Positions 16,812-26,463 are shown, counted from the stretch's first letter. The stretch: 64,000 nt of DNA from Saccharicrinis sp963677655 (GCA_963677655.1 OY782088.1), one strand, 5' to 3'. Notes: generated by a model not told the origin, from the sequence alone. Numbers and translations: made by a program.

Positions 16812-17156
16812 AAAGTATGATTAATGTTAGGGGTAGTGTGTTTCGAGTGGTGTAAAGTATTGAAATACAGTGATAAAAAAATATTATTTTTTGGTATTGG
16901 TTTTTGGCATGGAAAATATATGCTACATATATGTAGGATAAGGGTTCTTTTTTACATTAAATGTCGGAAGTATGGTAATGTACTGAAAATCAGATTAAAT
17001 AAAAGAGGTAGCTAATTACTGAATTACAAAAGGGTAGGAAATGGTAGTTTATCAAAGGTTTTTGTTGTTTGCTCAAAACACCATTAATAAACAAAAATCT
17101 CAAATCGATTCTTTTTATATCTTTAGGCATTAGCCTAGATAGAATCTGATTTATAT

Positions 17157-19385
17157 ATGACTCAACTAAGATATACTCTAATTTGTTTACTTTATTTTTT
17201 AGTAGGTATTTCCTCTTATGCTGAAAGGATGTCTTTTAATGATCCCTTTTTATTTGTTGAAAAAACACCTCTTATATTAAGTTTAAATCAAATTAAAGAA
17301 GAAAAAGACTTTAAGGAAACTTTAAAGGCATTAATTGAAGAGCTGGAAACAACAGGATCAAAAAAAGATTTATATAGTACATATAAGGTTGGTAGTGTTT
17401 TTTTATTTAATCAAGGAAAGATTGAATTGGCCTCTGATTTAATTGATAAGGCAATAGAAATATCTGATCATATCAGTATTTCCAATTTAGAAAAATCACA
17501 ACTTTATTATTATAAATCAAAGTCACAGAATAGGAGTGGGGATAATACTAATGCAATACACTCTCTAAATACAAGCATTAATTATATTCAAAAAAATAAA
17601 AATGAAGCATCTATTTCTGATCTTGTTATTGAACAAGGATTGTTGAGTATAGATGTGAAAAATTATTTAGGTGCAGTGCAACTATTTTCTAAAGCTGTAA
17701 AACTTTCAAAAGAGAATAAAGATACCTTTAGTATTGCAAATGCATATTTATATAAGGGTGTTGCTGCAGAAAGAAGGGGAGATTATGATTTGGCAATGGA
17801 GTCGTTAACTCATGCGCAACAAGAGTTTGTAAAAATTAATGATAATGGGGGATTGTGCGCATCTATTGTTTCTACTGCTGATATATTTTATAATTTAAAA
17901 GATTATAATCAAGCGTTAACTTTATACTTTAAAGCTATAGATAATTGTCAGGATAAGGATTTAAATGATTTTATTGAAAATTGTTATTTAAAAATAGGTA
18001 AGATTTATTTAAAAAAGAGTCAGATGGAAGAAGCTCTTAGTTATTTAAATAAATATGAATCTTTAAATAATCTGCAAAATGATACTTTAGATATTATAAA
18101 GGCAAAAGTTGCACTGGGTGAATATTATTCTCAAAATGGAAATTATTCTAAATCAATTATTGTTTTACACAATGCTCTTAATTTAATACAGAAATATCCA
18201 GATATTTCAGAAGAAGGTAATTTGTTATTGGCTCTTTCTAGAGTATATGTGAAAACAAAAGATTTATCGCAGGCTAAAACTTATGCTCAAAAGGGGTTGA
18301 TAGTAGCGTCAACTCTTGATGAGAAGGAATTAAAAGCAAATTGTTATAACGTTTTCTCAGATCTTTATGAAATACAAGGAGATTATCGTTCGGCGTATTA
18401 TTATAAGGGAAAGTACGAAACTATCAAAGATTCTATTTTAAATGATCATACAATAAATGCTTTACGAAAACTTGCCGGATTAAAGGCAAATACCAAGGAT
18501 AAAAAAGTTATAGAAGAATTAGAGCAAGAAAACATATCATTGAACCATTATTGGTTAAAAGAAAAAAATAAAGGTTATTTACTTTTATTTGTATCTATAT
18601 TATTGTTGCTATTTACTATTGTTTTATTCACTTTATTTAGAGCAAAGGCAAAAGTTGAAAAGAAACTAAAGCAAAAAAATGCTGAGTTGGAAAAACTTAA
18701 TGCAACTAAAGATAAGTTTTTTTCTATCATAGCTCATGATTTAAAAAGTCCATTTAATTCATTAATGGGATTTTCTGAAATGCTTTCTCTATATGCCGAG
18801 TCAAAGAGTTATGAAGAAATTATGGAATATAGTGGTATTATTCATAACTCAACACGTAAATTATATTCTCTTGTAGATACATTATTGCAATGGTCAAGGA
18901 CTCAACTTGGAACAACTGAATATAAACCTGAAAGAATAGAAATAGGTATAGTATCAAGTAATATTGTATCAATATTAAGAATTAATGCAGAAGAAAAGGA
19001 TATTGTAATATCTATTGATATAGATAATTCTTTGGTGGGTTGGGCTGATAAAGATTTATATAGTGCTGTTTTACGTAATTTAATTAGTAATGCGATTAAA
19101 TTTTCAAGAGTTGGAAGCGTAATAACTGTAACTGCACGACAAAAAAAACAATTTGTAGAAATTTCTGTTGCGGATACAGGAGTTGGTATTACAAAAGAAA
19201 ACTTAACTAAAATATTTAATATTGATAAAAATATATCAACAAAAGGAACATTTAATGAGAAAGGAACTGGTTTAGGTTTAGTTCTTTGTAAGGAATTTGT
19301 TGAAATTAATAGAGGAACAATTTGGGCAGAAAGTAAACTTGAAAAAGGAAGTACATTTAAATTTACAGTACCTTTGGTGAAATAA
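17157..19385 (+). CDS. TPR-repeat membrane histidine kinase
   Basis: A 742-residue sensor. A signal peptide (to about residue 22) precedes roughly ten tetratricopeptide-like helical repeats (about 60-440) placed in the periplasm, one membrane helix (about 480-500), a HisKA domain with H527 in FFSIIAHDLKSPFNSLMGF, and a HATPase domain with ADTGVGI and KGTGLGLVLCKEF. It has no receiver or DNA-binding part, so a partner regulator must exist elsewhere. It is transcribed away from nifH with 416 bases between; a regulatory link to nitrogen fixation is possible but not shown. Confidence 0.85.
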   Translation: MTQLRYTLICLLYFLVGISSYAERMSFNDPFLFVEKTPLILSLNQIKEEKDFKETLKALIEELETTGSKKDLYSTYKVGSVFLFNQGKIELASDLIDKAIEISDHISISNLEKSQLYYYKSKSQNRSGDNTNAIHSLNTSINYIQKNKNEASISDLVIEQGLLSIDVKNYLGAVQLFSKAVKLSKENKDTFSIANAYLYKGVAAERRGDYDLAMESLTHAQQEFVKINDNGGLCASIVSTADIFYNLKDYNQALTLYFKAIDNCQDKDLNDFIENCYLKIGKIYLKKSQMEEALSYLNKYESLNNLQNDTLDIIKAKVALGEYYSQNGNYSKSIIVLHNALNLIQKYPDISEEGNLLLALSRVYVKTKDLSQAKTYAQKGLIVASTLDEKELKANCYNVFSDLYEIQGDYRSAYYYKGKYETIKDSILNDHTINALRKLAGLKANTKDKKVIEELEQENISLNHYWLKEKNKGYLLLFVSILLLLFTIVLFTLFRAKAKVEKKLKQKNAELEKLNATKDKFFSIIAHDLKSPFNSLMGFSEMLSLYAESKSYEEIMEYSGIIHNSTRKLYSLVDTLLQWSRTQLGTTEYKPERIEIGIVSSNIVSILRINAEEKDIVISIDIDNSLVGWADKDLYSAVLRNLISNAIKFSRVGSVITVTARQKKQFVEISVADTGVGITKENLTKIFNIDKNISTKGTFNEKGTGLGLVLCKEFVEINRGTIWAESKLEKGSTFKFTVPLVK

Positions 19386-19396
19386 ATTAGGTTAAA

Positions 19397-19597
19397 ATGA
19401 CAAAGAAGAAAGTAGGATACGTTGAGGCTGTTGAAGAAATTGAAGATATTTTAGCAAAAATTGAGGGGGATGAACTCGATGTTGATGAATTATCAGAAAA
19501 AGTAAAACGAGTTTCTGTTTTATTAAAACTGTGTAAGGAAAAATTACATAAAACAGAAACTGAGGTTGAAAATATATTAAAAGAAATCGAGGATTAA
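19397..19597 (+). CDS. xseB: Exodeoxyribonuclease VII small subunit
   Basis: A 66-residue acidic helical protein with the family pattern YVEAVEEIEDILAKIE and DELSEKVKRVSVLLKLCKEKL. XseB binds several copies to one XseA to form exonuclease VII, which cuts single-stranded DNA. It begins 11 bases after the kinase stop. The large subunit XseA is not adjacent; it lies 22 kb away at 41434-42807. It is convergent with thiE, only four bases separating the two ends. Confidence 0.88.
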   Translation: MTKKKVGYVEAVEEIEDILAKIEGDELDVDELSEKVKRVSVLLKLCKEKLHKTETEVENILKEIED

Positions 19598-19601
19598 TTA
19601 A

Positions 19602-20264
19602 TTACTTTTTTCCAAAGAGTTTAGATTGAGTTTTTCCAATTTCTTGCAGTAAATCAATCGTTGCTAAACCTGTATTTTCATGTTTAGCTATATATGAAGA
19701 AAGGGCAATCCCATAAATACCTGTTTCTAAAATTGGATTAATATCAATTGGTGTAATTCCTCCAATCGCAATTATCGGTAATTTTATATCTTCTTTTAAG
19801 CAATTGTCGATAATGCTTTTATATCCTTCCGTTCCAAGTACAGGACTTAAATTTTCTTTTGTTTCTGTAAACTTAAAAGGTCCAAGACCTATATAGTCGG
19901 CTCCATTTAAATGGTGTTGATTTATATGTTCAAATGTATTTGCAGTAGCTCCAATTATTTTATCACTTCCTAAAATTTCTTTAGCTTCACTAACAGACTG
20001 GTCGTTTAGGCCTAAATGAACTCCATCTGCACCTATTTCATAGGCAATGTCCACATAATCATTAATAATAAATGTAGCATTATATTCCATACAAATGGAT
20101 TGACAGGTTTTGGCAATGGATTTAATATTATTTTTATCCATGTTTTTTAATCGAAGCTGAACCCAATCACCTCCTCCTGCACAATATTCCATTACTTGAT
20201 TTATAATGTCATTTTCTTGGCTTTGGAAAGTAACGAAATGTAAACGGCTGATATATTTGTTCAT
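19602..20264 (-). CDS. thiE: Thiamine-phosphate synthase ThiE
   Basis: ThiE joins the pyrimidine (HMP-PP) and thiazole phosphate to make thiamine phosphate. The 220-residue TIM barrel shows WVQLRLKN, IINDYVDIAYEIGADGVHLG, GATANTFEH, ADYIGLGPFKFTETK and the phosphate-binding IPIIAIGGI near the end. It follows a second, more divergent ThiE-family gene on the same strand, with a 9-base hairpin (catcactaa / ttagtgatg, 20281-20306) in the gap. No TPP riboswitch was recognised upstream of the pair. Confidence 0.9.
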   Translation of the reverse strand: MNKYISRLHFVTFQSQENDIINQVMEYCAGGGDWVQLRLKNMDKNNIKSIAKTCQSICMEYNATFIINDYVDIAYEIGADGVHLGLNDQSVSEAKEILGSDKIIGATANTFEHINQHHLNGADYIGLGPFKFTETKENLSPVLGTEGYKSIIDNCLKEDIKLPIIAIGGITPIDINPILETGIYGIALSSYIAKHENTGLATIDLLQEIGKTQSKLFGKK

Positions 20265-20353
20265 TTTAAATTTAGTTAAACATCACTAATTATATTGTTA
20301 GTGATGATGCTATATAAGTCTTATTTTAATTTTGATGCAAGTTTATATAAATC

Positions 20354-20965
20354 TCAATGAATTGCTGTATTTAATTCTTGAAAATATGAAGCAATTGTTT
20401 TTATATTGCTATTTTCATTGCAAACGTTCCAAAAATCACCTAATATGGCAGCTCCATAAAAGCCGCAGTTTTTTACTTCAAGAATATTTTTATGAGTTAT
20501 TCCGCTTAAGGCAACCAATTTTTTTTGTGAATGAGTATTTATAAATTCTTTAATTATCTGTAGATTATAAGAATCCCCTCCATATCCTGGCTTTGATGTA
20601 CTTGAGAAAATAGGACTTAGAAAATAATAATTAAATATCGAAGGTAGATTCTCAATTTCTTCAAGACTGTGTGTTGATATACTCTTTGATATTTTTAAGG
20701 AATTATAATCATTAATTTGATGGTTGTTATGACGAGTAAAGTGAATTCCTTTAAGATTATATTCTTTAATAAGCTCAAAATGATTGTGAACTACTATTTT
20801 ATTATGATTTTTTGATGGTATATCATTCAAAAAATCTCGCATCATATCTAATGTGAAATCCGGTTTTCTAAGATGAAGCGTAGCCAGATTTAAATCAAGT
20901 AGATAATTTACTATTTCGATTTCATTTAAATGATGAGTTGGTTGTGTAATTATTATATAGTTCAT
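20354..20965 (-). CDS. Divergent ThiE/TenI-family protein
   Basis: This 203-residue protein is a second ThiE-fold member: LHLRKPDFTLD, IVVHNHFELIKEYNLKGIHF, FLSPIFSSTSKPGYG and LVALSGITHKNI align with the ThiE barrel, but the pyrimidine-site residues are changed (KGIHFTRHN replaces DGVHLGLND). TenI-like proteins of this kind are often thiazole tautomerases; others are of unknown function. Its place directly upstream of thiE supports a thiamine role. Confidence 0.75.
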   Translation of the reverse strand: MNYIIITQPTHHLNEIEIVNYLLDLNLATLHLRKPDFTLDMMRDFLNDIPSKNHNKIVVHNHFELIKEYNLKGIHFTRHNNHQINDYNSLKISKSISTHSLEEIENLPSIFNYYFLSPIFSSTSKPGYGGDSYNLQIIKEFINTHSQKKLVALSGITHKNILEVKNCGFYGAAILGDFWNVCNENSNIKTIASYFQELNTAIH

Positions 20966-20971
20966 GTAAAT

Positions 20972-21010
20972 AAAAAAAGCTGCATAAATATAAAATATTT
21001 TATGCAGCTT
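20972..21010 (-). terminator. Intrinsic terminator after the thioredoxin pair
   Basis: A stem made of agctgcataaa (20978-20988) and ttttatgcagctt (20998-21010) is followed on the minus strand by seven T's (20972-20978). It sits 30 bases after the stop of the thioredoxin lipoprotein and just upstream of the ThiE-family gene, so the two transcription units are separated here. Confidence 0.8.
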
Positions 21011-21039
21011 GATTTATTATAGTTCATTAATGTATAAGA

Positions 21040-21507
21040 CTACTTAGAAACTTTTAGAATTTCAGTAATTATTTTTTCCATCTCTTCTTTGGGTCTGAAT
21101 CCCATAACTGCTTGGGGTTGTCCTTCAACTGGAATAAAAACAATTGTAGGTAAACTTCTGATTCCAAAAATGCCTGCTAATTCTTTTTCAGCATCTGTAT
21201 TTACTTTAAATACTTGAACTTTCCCATTATATTCTTTTTGAATATCATTTAAAACAGGAGCAAGCATTCTACATGGACCACACCAATCTGCATAAAAATC
21301 TAATATAGCAGGAGTATTACCTTCGTACTTCCATTCTTTATTTGTTTCGTAATTAAATACCTGTTCTTTAAAAGTATCTTTATTTAAATAAATTACTCCA
21401 CTGTCATTGTTCCCACTCTCATTGCCTTTTGCCTTAGCTTCACTGTTGCACGAAATTCCTGTAAAAAAGAATAGTGCAATACTTAATGAAATCAGAAAAT
21501 TCTTCAT
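21040..21507 (-). CDS. Thioredoxin-like lipoprotein
   Basis: A 155-residue protein with a lipoprotein signal (C20 in TGISCNSE) and a thioredoxin fold with the active-site motif WCGPCRML and the cis-proline loop SLPTIVFIP. It probably sits on the periplasmic face of a membrane and reduces or shuffles disulfides. It shares high similarity with the cytoplasmic paralogue 11 bases upstream (the DFYADWCGPC core and EKELAGIFGIRSLPT block recur), so the pair looks like a duplication with one copy re-targeted. Confidence 0.88.
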   Translation of the reverse strand: MKNFLISLSIALFFFTGISCNSEAKAKGNESGNNDSGVIYLNKDTFKEQVFNYETNKEWKYEGNTPAILDFYADWCGPCRMLAPVLNDIQKEYNGKVQVFKVNTDAEKELAGIFGIRSLPTIVFIPVEGQPQAVMGFRPKEEMEKIITEILKVSK

Positions 21508-21518
21508 ATCATATTGTT

Positions 21519-21881
21519 TTAGTCTAAACTAACTTTTAAAACATCTTTAAATGCTTTATGAAAAGTTTCCTTAGGTAATGCTCCCTGTGCCATTTGAGGC
21601 TGTCCTTCACTTGGGATAAATAATAAAGATGGTATACTTTGAATTCCAAACATACCTGCAAGTTCTTTTTCTGCTTCAGTATCTACTTTATAAATATCAA
21701 TTTTTCCATCATATTCTTTTGATAGTTCTTCTAAAACAGGAGCTACAGCTTTACAAGGACCACACCAATCAGCATAAAAATCAATTAAGCAAGGTTTTTC
21801 GCCAATAAAATTCCATTCCTTGTTAGCTTCAAAGTCAAATACTTTACTTTTAAATGTCTCTTTAGTTAAGTGCTCTAACAT
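21519..21881 (-). CDS. Cytoplasmic thioredoxin
   Basis: A 120-residue thioredoxin with WCGPCKAVAPV as the redox site and SIPSLLFIP as the cis-Pro loop. I start it at the ATG at 21881 (MLEHLTKETFK), because 26 further in-frame residues upstream are hydrophobic and not part of the fold. It is followed after 11 bases by the lipoprotein paralogue. It has no signal peptide when started here. Confidence 0.88.
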   Translation of the reverse strand: MLEHLTKETFKSKVFDFEANKEWNFIGEKPCLIDFYADWCGPCKAVAPVLEELSKEYDGKIDIYKVDTEAEKELAGMFGIQSIPSLLFIPSEGQPQMAQGALPKETFHKAFKDVLKVSLD

Positions 21882-22040
21882 GATTATAGTTTTTTTAATT
21901 AATACTCTATTTAAATTCAAATACAAATATATGTAAAAATGTCGATATGTCAATATCAATTATTATGCCAATTGGTATTTGTCACATTTTCTATATTATC
22001 CAATAAATATATTGTAATTTTGTCAGCCTAAAGAATAAAT

Positions 22041-23462
22041 ATGGCAGAAAATAAAATAATTAAAATATTTGACGGGACTGTTTTTAAGGCTGTTAGGGAT
22101 GTAATTGATTCAGAAGGTATCGAAGCTTATGTGATAGGTGGCTTTGTCAGAGATCTTTTGTTAGGGCAACCGTCTAAAGATATTGATATTGTTGTTAGAG
22201 GGAGTGGGATTGGTGTTGCAGAAAAAGTTGCAGCAAAATTAGGTAATGTTAAAGTATCAGTTTTTAAAAACTTTGGTACAGCCATGTTTAAGTTTAGGGA
22301 TGAAGAGGTTGAATTTGTTGGGGCCAGAAAGGAGTCATATCAACGAAATTCCCGTAAACCTATTGTTGAGGATGGCACGATAGAAGATGATCAGAATCGA
22401 AGAGATTTTACTATAAATGCATTAGCTATTAGTCTTAATAAGCAGAGTTTAGGCAAATTAGTAGATCCTTTTAATGGAGAAGAAGATTTGCAAAATGGAA
22501 TTATAAGAACGCCTCTGGATCCGGACATTACTTTTTCAGACGATCCTTTGCGCATGCTTAGAGCTATAAGATTTGCTACCAGGTTTAATTTTAGAATTGA
22601 TGAGAAAACTCTTGAAGGGATAAAAAAGAATAAGGAAAGGATAGAAATAGTATCAGGAGAGAGGATTATTGACGAGTTGAATAAAATGATGATGTCAGAA
22701 CGTCCTTCTGTTGGATTTAAATTACTTGAATTAACCGGGCTTCTAAAAATTATTTTGCCAGAATTTCAGGCAATGAAAGGTGTAGAAGAAAAGGGCGGAC
22801 GTAGACATAAGGATAATTTTTATCATACCTTGGCTGTGTTAGATAGAATTGTTCCTAATACAGAGGATTTATGGTTAAGGTGGTCCGCTATTTTTCATGA
22901 TATAGCAAAGCCGGTAACAAAGCGCTATGATGAAAAATTAGGATGGACTTTTCATGCACATAATCATGTAGGTCAAAAGATGATACCACAAATTTTTAAG
23001 CGAATGAAATTTCCAATGAATGAGAAAATGAAGTTCGTTCAAAAGATGGTTTATTTACATATGCGCCCTATTGTTTTATCAGAAGATATTGTTACTGATT
23101 CTGCAGTACGAAGACTTCTTTTTGATGCAGGTGATGATATCGATTCACTAATGACCTTGTGTGAAGCAGATATCACATCAAAGAACGAGGAAAAAGTAAA
23201 GCGATTTATGAAAAATTTTAGAATTGTTCGTAAAAAGCTTAAAGAGATTGAAGAAAAAGATAGAATACGTAATTTTCAACCGCCGGTTTCTGGAGAGGAT
23301 ATAATGGAGGCTTTTGGAATTGGTCCTTGTAGGGAAATTGGAGATATCAAAACAGCAATAAAGGATGCAATTTTAGATGGAGAAATTCAAAATGATAAGG
23401 AACAGGCATATAATTTAATGTTGAAATTGGGTAAAGAGAAAGGACTGGATATTAAACAATAA
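22041..23462 (+). CDS. CCA tRNA nucleotidyltransferase / poly(A) polymerase family with HD domain
   Basis: This 473-residue enzyme has the class II nucleotidyltransferase core: GGFVRDLLLGQPSKDIDIVV with the DxD metal site, EFVGARKESY and EDDQNRRDFTINALA, and the DDPLRMLRAIRFATRF template block, then an HD domain with WSAIFHDIAKP. It adds or repairs the tRNA 3' CCA end. The HD domain is common in Bacteroidota versions. A taattttg (22015-22022) resembling the phylum's -7 box (TAnnTTTG) lies 18 bases before the start; no good -33 box was seen. The next gene starts 41 bases downstream. Confidence 0.9.
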   Translation: MAENKIIKIFDGTVFKAVRDVIDSEGIEAYVIGGFVRDLLLGQPSKDIDIVVRGSGIGVAEKVAAKLGNVKVSVFKNFGTAMFKFRDEEVEFVGARKESYQRNSRKPIVEDGTIEDDQNRRDFTINALAISLNKQSLGKLVDPFNGEEDLQNGIIRTPLDPDITFSDDPLRMLRAIRFATRFNFRIDEKTLEGIKKNKERIEIVSGERIIDELNKMMMSERPSVGFKLLELTGLLKIILPEFQAMKGVEEKGGRRHKDNFYHTLAVLDRIVPNTEDLWLRWSAIFHDIAKPVTKRYDEKLGWTFHAHNHVGQKMIPQIFKRMKFPMNEKMKFVQKMVYLHMRPIVLSEDIVTDSAVRRLLFDAGDDIDSLMTLCEADITSKNEEKVKRFMKNFRIVRKKLKEIEEKDRIRNFQPPVSGEDIMEAFGIGPCREIGDIKTAIKDAILDGEIQNDKEQAYNLMLKLGKEKGLDIKQ

Positions 23463-23503
23463 GTCCTAATCGTGGATTTTAAGATGTGTTAGAATTTTAT
23501 TAT

Positions 23504-24016
23504 ATGAATAACGATAAAACAAAATCCGGAGTTCTGTTTCAATCAAAACAATACCACCTAAGTGAAGACGGACCAATAATAGTGGCTTATCAATTGAAAT
23601 CACCTGAAAATATGGGACATATTATTCGTCTTGCATCAAATTTCGGATGTAGAAAGGTGATTTTTGTTGGTGATAAAAGTGCTGTTCGTGAGAGTAAAGT
23701 TAAAAAAGTAGGAGGGGCTGCAACAGGACAAGTTGATTGGTGTTTTGCAGAAGAAAATTCATGGACAGATCTTATTGATATGGATTATAAACTAATTGCA
23801 ATTGAAACCTCTGATGACTCTTTGAATTTAATGAAGACCGTATTACCTAAAAAAGTAGCTTTTGTACTTGGTAATGAAATATTTGGTTTGACAAATGAGG
23901 TGGTGGAAAAATGTGATATGGCAGTTCATATACCCATGATTGGAACTATTAAATCGATGAATGTATCCCATGCTTGTAGTGTTGCACTATATGAATGGGT
24001 AAGGCAATATTTATAG
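23504..24016 (+). CDS. TrmH-family (SPOUT) RNA 2'-O-methyltransferase
   Basis: A 170-residue SPOUT-fold protein with the three family motifs: SPENMGHIIRLASNFGC, FVLGNEIFGLTNEVV and IPMIGTIKSMNVSHACSVALYEW. The last forms the knotted SAM site. It methylates a ribose in tRNA or rRNA; the exact target cannot be told. I use the ATG at 23504; a GTG six codons upstream is possible. It lies 41 bases after the nucleotidyltransferase gene, both acting on RNA. Its stop faces the next gene's stop with four bases between. Confidence 0.86.
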   Translation: MNNDKTKSGVLFQSKQYHLSEDGPIIVAYQLKSPENMGHIIRLASNFGCRKVIFVGDKSAVRESKVKKVGGAATGQVDWCFAEENSWTDLIDMDYKLIAIETSDDSLNLMKTVLPKKVAFVLGNEIFGLTNEVVEKCDMAVHIPMIGTIKSMNVSHACSVALYEWVRQYL

Positions 24017-24020
24017 TCTG

Positions 24021-25040
24021 TTATTCTTTTGTGTTTAGTTGCAATGAAAGCCATATAGGAAAATGGTCGCTGTATCCTTTATTATATTTATATCCTAAAT
24101 ATGTTCTAAAGGGCTTAATTCCTGTGTATTTAGAATCTTCTTCCATTAGAAATTTAAAATCTAGTATTTTTTGGCCTCCTACTATGGATAAATGTGAAAA
24201 CTTGTTTTTACTATTATTAGATATTAGAAACTGATCAAAAATATTCCACTCAAATTGATGTTTTAATGTTCCATTTGATTTATTTATAGAAGCTGGATTT
24301 GATGCTAAGTTGATGAGTCCTGTTTTATTTACAATGTAGGTCATACATGAATCAGAAGGATTATCGTTAAAGTCTCCCATTACAATGATATTTGCCATTT
24401 TGTCAGATTGATAAATACATTGGATTGTATCAGTAAGTGCTTGAGCAGCTCTATATCGTTTTGCTTTTGTTTCCATTACTCCTCCATATCTCGAAGGAAA
24501 ATGACAAACAAATAAGTGTAAAGGGATAGAATCTCTATAAATTCCGTATGTGTACAGTATATCTCTTGTAGGTCGATTGTTATCTCCAAGTTTTATTTTT
24601 ATTGAATTTGATTCCAAAGGGATAAAATTATTTGATTGATACAATAACGCACAATCAATGCCCCTCAGGTCTTCTGATTCAAAATGAATTACTTTGTACG
24701 ATAGGTTGTGTAAACCGGTTTTCTTTATTAAATCATGGAGAACTCTTGAATTCTCAACTTCACATAAGCCAATAATATCTGGTGGATTATATTTGCCTGA
24801 TTCATATATTACTCTTGAAATATGTTGAAGTTTCTGGTTGTATTTAGTATAATTCCATCTTCTAACGCCGTCAGGAAGAAATTCTTCATCGTTTTTTATT
24901 GAATCATTATATATGTCGAATAAGTTTTCAACATTATAAAACAACAATCCAAGTTTGTTATCTGATGATGAAGTTTGGCTTTGTAGTGATATATGTATTA
25001 ATGCAGTTAGAAGGGTTAGGAGAAGTTTGGGTTTATTCAT
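24021..25040 (-). CDS. Endonuclease/exonuclease/phosphatase-family protein
   Basis: A 339-residue secreted member of the EEP fold: a signal peptide (to about residue 21), then LLFYNVENLFD, IIGLCEVENSRVL, LFVCHFPSRYGG, IVMGDFNDNPSD and the closing GYSDHFPIW. These supply the metal-binding Asn, Glu, Asp and His residues. The target could be DNA, a phosphoinositide or another phosphodiester. Its start overlaps the end of the upstream lipoprotein gene by eight bases, so they are cotranscribed. Confidence 0.85.
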   Translation of the reverse strand: MNKPKLLLTLLTALIHISLQSQTSSSDNKLGLLFYNVENLFDIYNDSIKNDEEFLPDGVRRWNYTKYNQKLQHISRVIYESGKYNPPDIIGLCEVENSRVLHDLIKKTGLHNLSYKVIHFESEDLRGIDCALLYQSNNFIPLESNSIKIKLGDNNRPTRDILYTYGIYRDSIPLHLFVCHFPSRYGGVMETKAKRYRAAQALTDTIQCIYQSDKMANIIVMGDFNDNPSDSCMTYIVNKTGLINLASNPASINKSNGTLKHQFEWNIFDQFLISNNSKNKFSHLSIVGGQKILDFKFLMEEDSKYTGIKPFRTYLGYKYNKGYSDHFPIWLSLQLNTKE

Positions 25041-26463
25041 TTTCTATTCGTTCATAAGCTCCGAGGTCTGGATAGCCGTCTTTTATTCTACTGTTATTTA
25101 AAATATCTTTGGGGAAGTTATTTGCAATTTCTAATGCTCCAATATCTTTACATGGAGATAGGGTATCTAATTGGTAATTATATTCATATGGATCTATGAA
25201 ATTTGGATCTTCATTAGCCGTAATATTTTTATATTTATTGTTATCACTAATGTCTAAATCACCGCTTTTAATTAAGCAATCTTTAAATAAGTAATTAAAT
25301 CCATTGTTTTCTAATCCTTCACTTTCTTCTGTTTCTATAAAGTCAAATCCAATTTCAGAATAATTTCTACCATAGATAATACTACTATAAAAGTTTGCCT
25401 CAATTAAAGGATTGATCACTTCATTTCCTTCATCATCAGTATAATAATTATTTAAGAAAATTGCAGGAGTGCTCCGATAAGTCCAATCAAAGAAGTTTGC
25501 AATGGTACTATGATAAAAATTATATGTTCCACCTAGAGTTAGTGCTACTGAATGATATCCGCAATCTCCAATTACAGAGTTGCTTACTTCAATATTTGAG
25601 TTCTGAGCAATAATTCCAAAATTAGTTATGTGATTTATAATTGTGTTTTTAATAATCAAAGGAGGTTTAGTTCCAAGACCAACAGAATCAACAAATAATC
25701 CGGTTAAACTGTTTTTGATTTCGGCATGATTAATTATGTTATCACTGCTTCCTGGCATAAACTGAATTTGTCCCCATTGACCGGGTTTGTCCAAATACCA
25801 GTCTTCAAGTCGGTAGCCTAAAAATTCTACCGGCTCTTCATGTGTTCCATTTACTTGAAGGCTTCCAAATACAATCAATTGTGCATCATTATAAAAGTGG
25901 AGCTTTGTACCAGGTTCAATGGTTAGTGTTTCTGTACTATCTACCACTAAATAGTCATAAATAAGATATGGTTTGTCAGCTGTAAAAGTTGTTGTTTTAA
26001 TTTTTTCTTTTTGTAATAATACAACGTCTTGGCCATAAGCTATTAGTTGAATGCTTTGTGATTTTTCTCCTGTATTAATAATTACAGAGTCGTTTACAAC
26101 AAAAGGCGAATTGGTATTTTCAGGTTGAATTGTTATATCAACAAAAATGTATAAACTATCTAGTGCGTTAATCTTAATGTTGTCAACATGGTTTTCTGCA
26201 TAACCATTAATGTTTAAGCGAAAGTCACTAATATCTCCACCTGCTAATTCAATGGAATTTATGATAAGGTCTTCATCATAAGGGTTGTAAATTTTAAAAT
26301 TACGTGTTACAGAACCTATTGAAGAAAAGATTGTATCAAACATTAAAGTATCAACAGAAAAACTAAGTCCGTTAAGCCCATTAGCATATTCAAACTCTCT
26401 TTCACATGAAAAAAAGCTTAATGGTAGTAGTAAAATAAATAGATATAATAATGCTCTCCTCAT
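25033..26463 (-). CDS. Lipoprotein with beta-helix-like region
   Basis: A 476-residue lipoprotein (C20 in FFSCERE) with an Ig-like N-terminal part (about 30-145: FKIYNPYDEDLIINSIEL) and a beta-helix-like middle and end, with PGTKLHFYNDAQLIVFGSLQV, a WGQIQFMPGSSDN turn and repeats of INHxxI type. It is of the right-handed parallel beta-helix class, as found in surface-exposed Bacteroidota lipoproteins. It may bind or act on a polysaccharide; no catalytic residues can be named. It overlaps the EEP gene downstream. Confidence 0.75.
   Translation of the reverse strand: MRRALLYLFILLLPLSFFSCEREFEYANGLNGLSFSVDTLMFDTIFSSIGSVTRNFKIYNPYDEDLIINSIELAGGDISDFRLNINGYAENHVDNIKINALDSLYIFVDITIQPENTNSPFVVNDSVIINTGEKSQSIQLIAYGQDVVLLQKEKIKTTTFTADKPYLIYDYLVVDSTETLTIEPGTKLHFYNDAQLIVFGSLQVNGTHEEPVEFLGYRLEDWYLDKPGQWGQIQFMPGSSDNIINHAEIKNSLTGLFVDSVGLGTKPPLIIKNTIINHITNFGIIAQNSNIEVSNSVIGDCGYHSVALTLGGTYNFYHSTIANFFDWTYRSTPAIFLNNYYTDDEGNEVINPLIEANFYSSIIYGRNYSEIGFDFIETEESEGLENNGFNYLFKDCLIKSGDLDISDNNKYKNITANEDPNFIDPYEYNYQLDTLSPCKDIGALEIANNFPKDILNNSRIKDGYPDLGAYERIENE

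Noticed and set aside
16824..17015. 63-codon frame on the plus strand between nifH and the TPR kinase
   Set aside because: No recognised family, unusual composition (many Lys, Cys and Ile), no ribosome-binding site, and it lies over the nifH promoter region.
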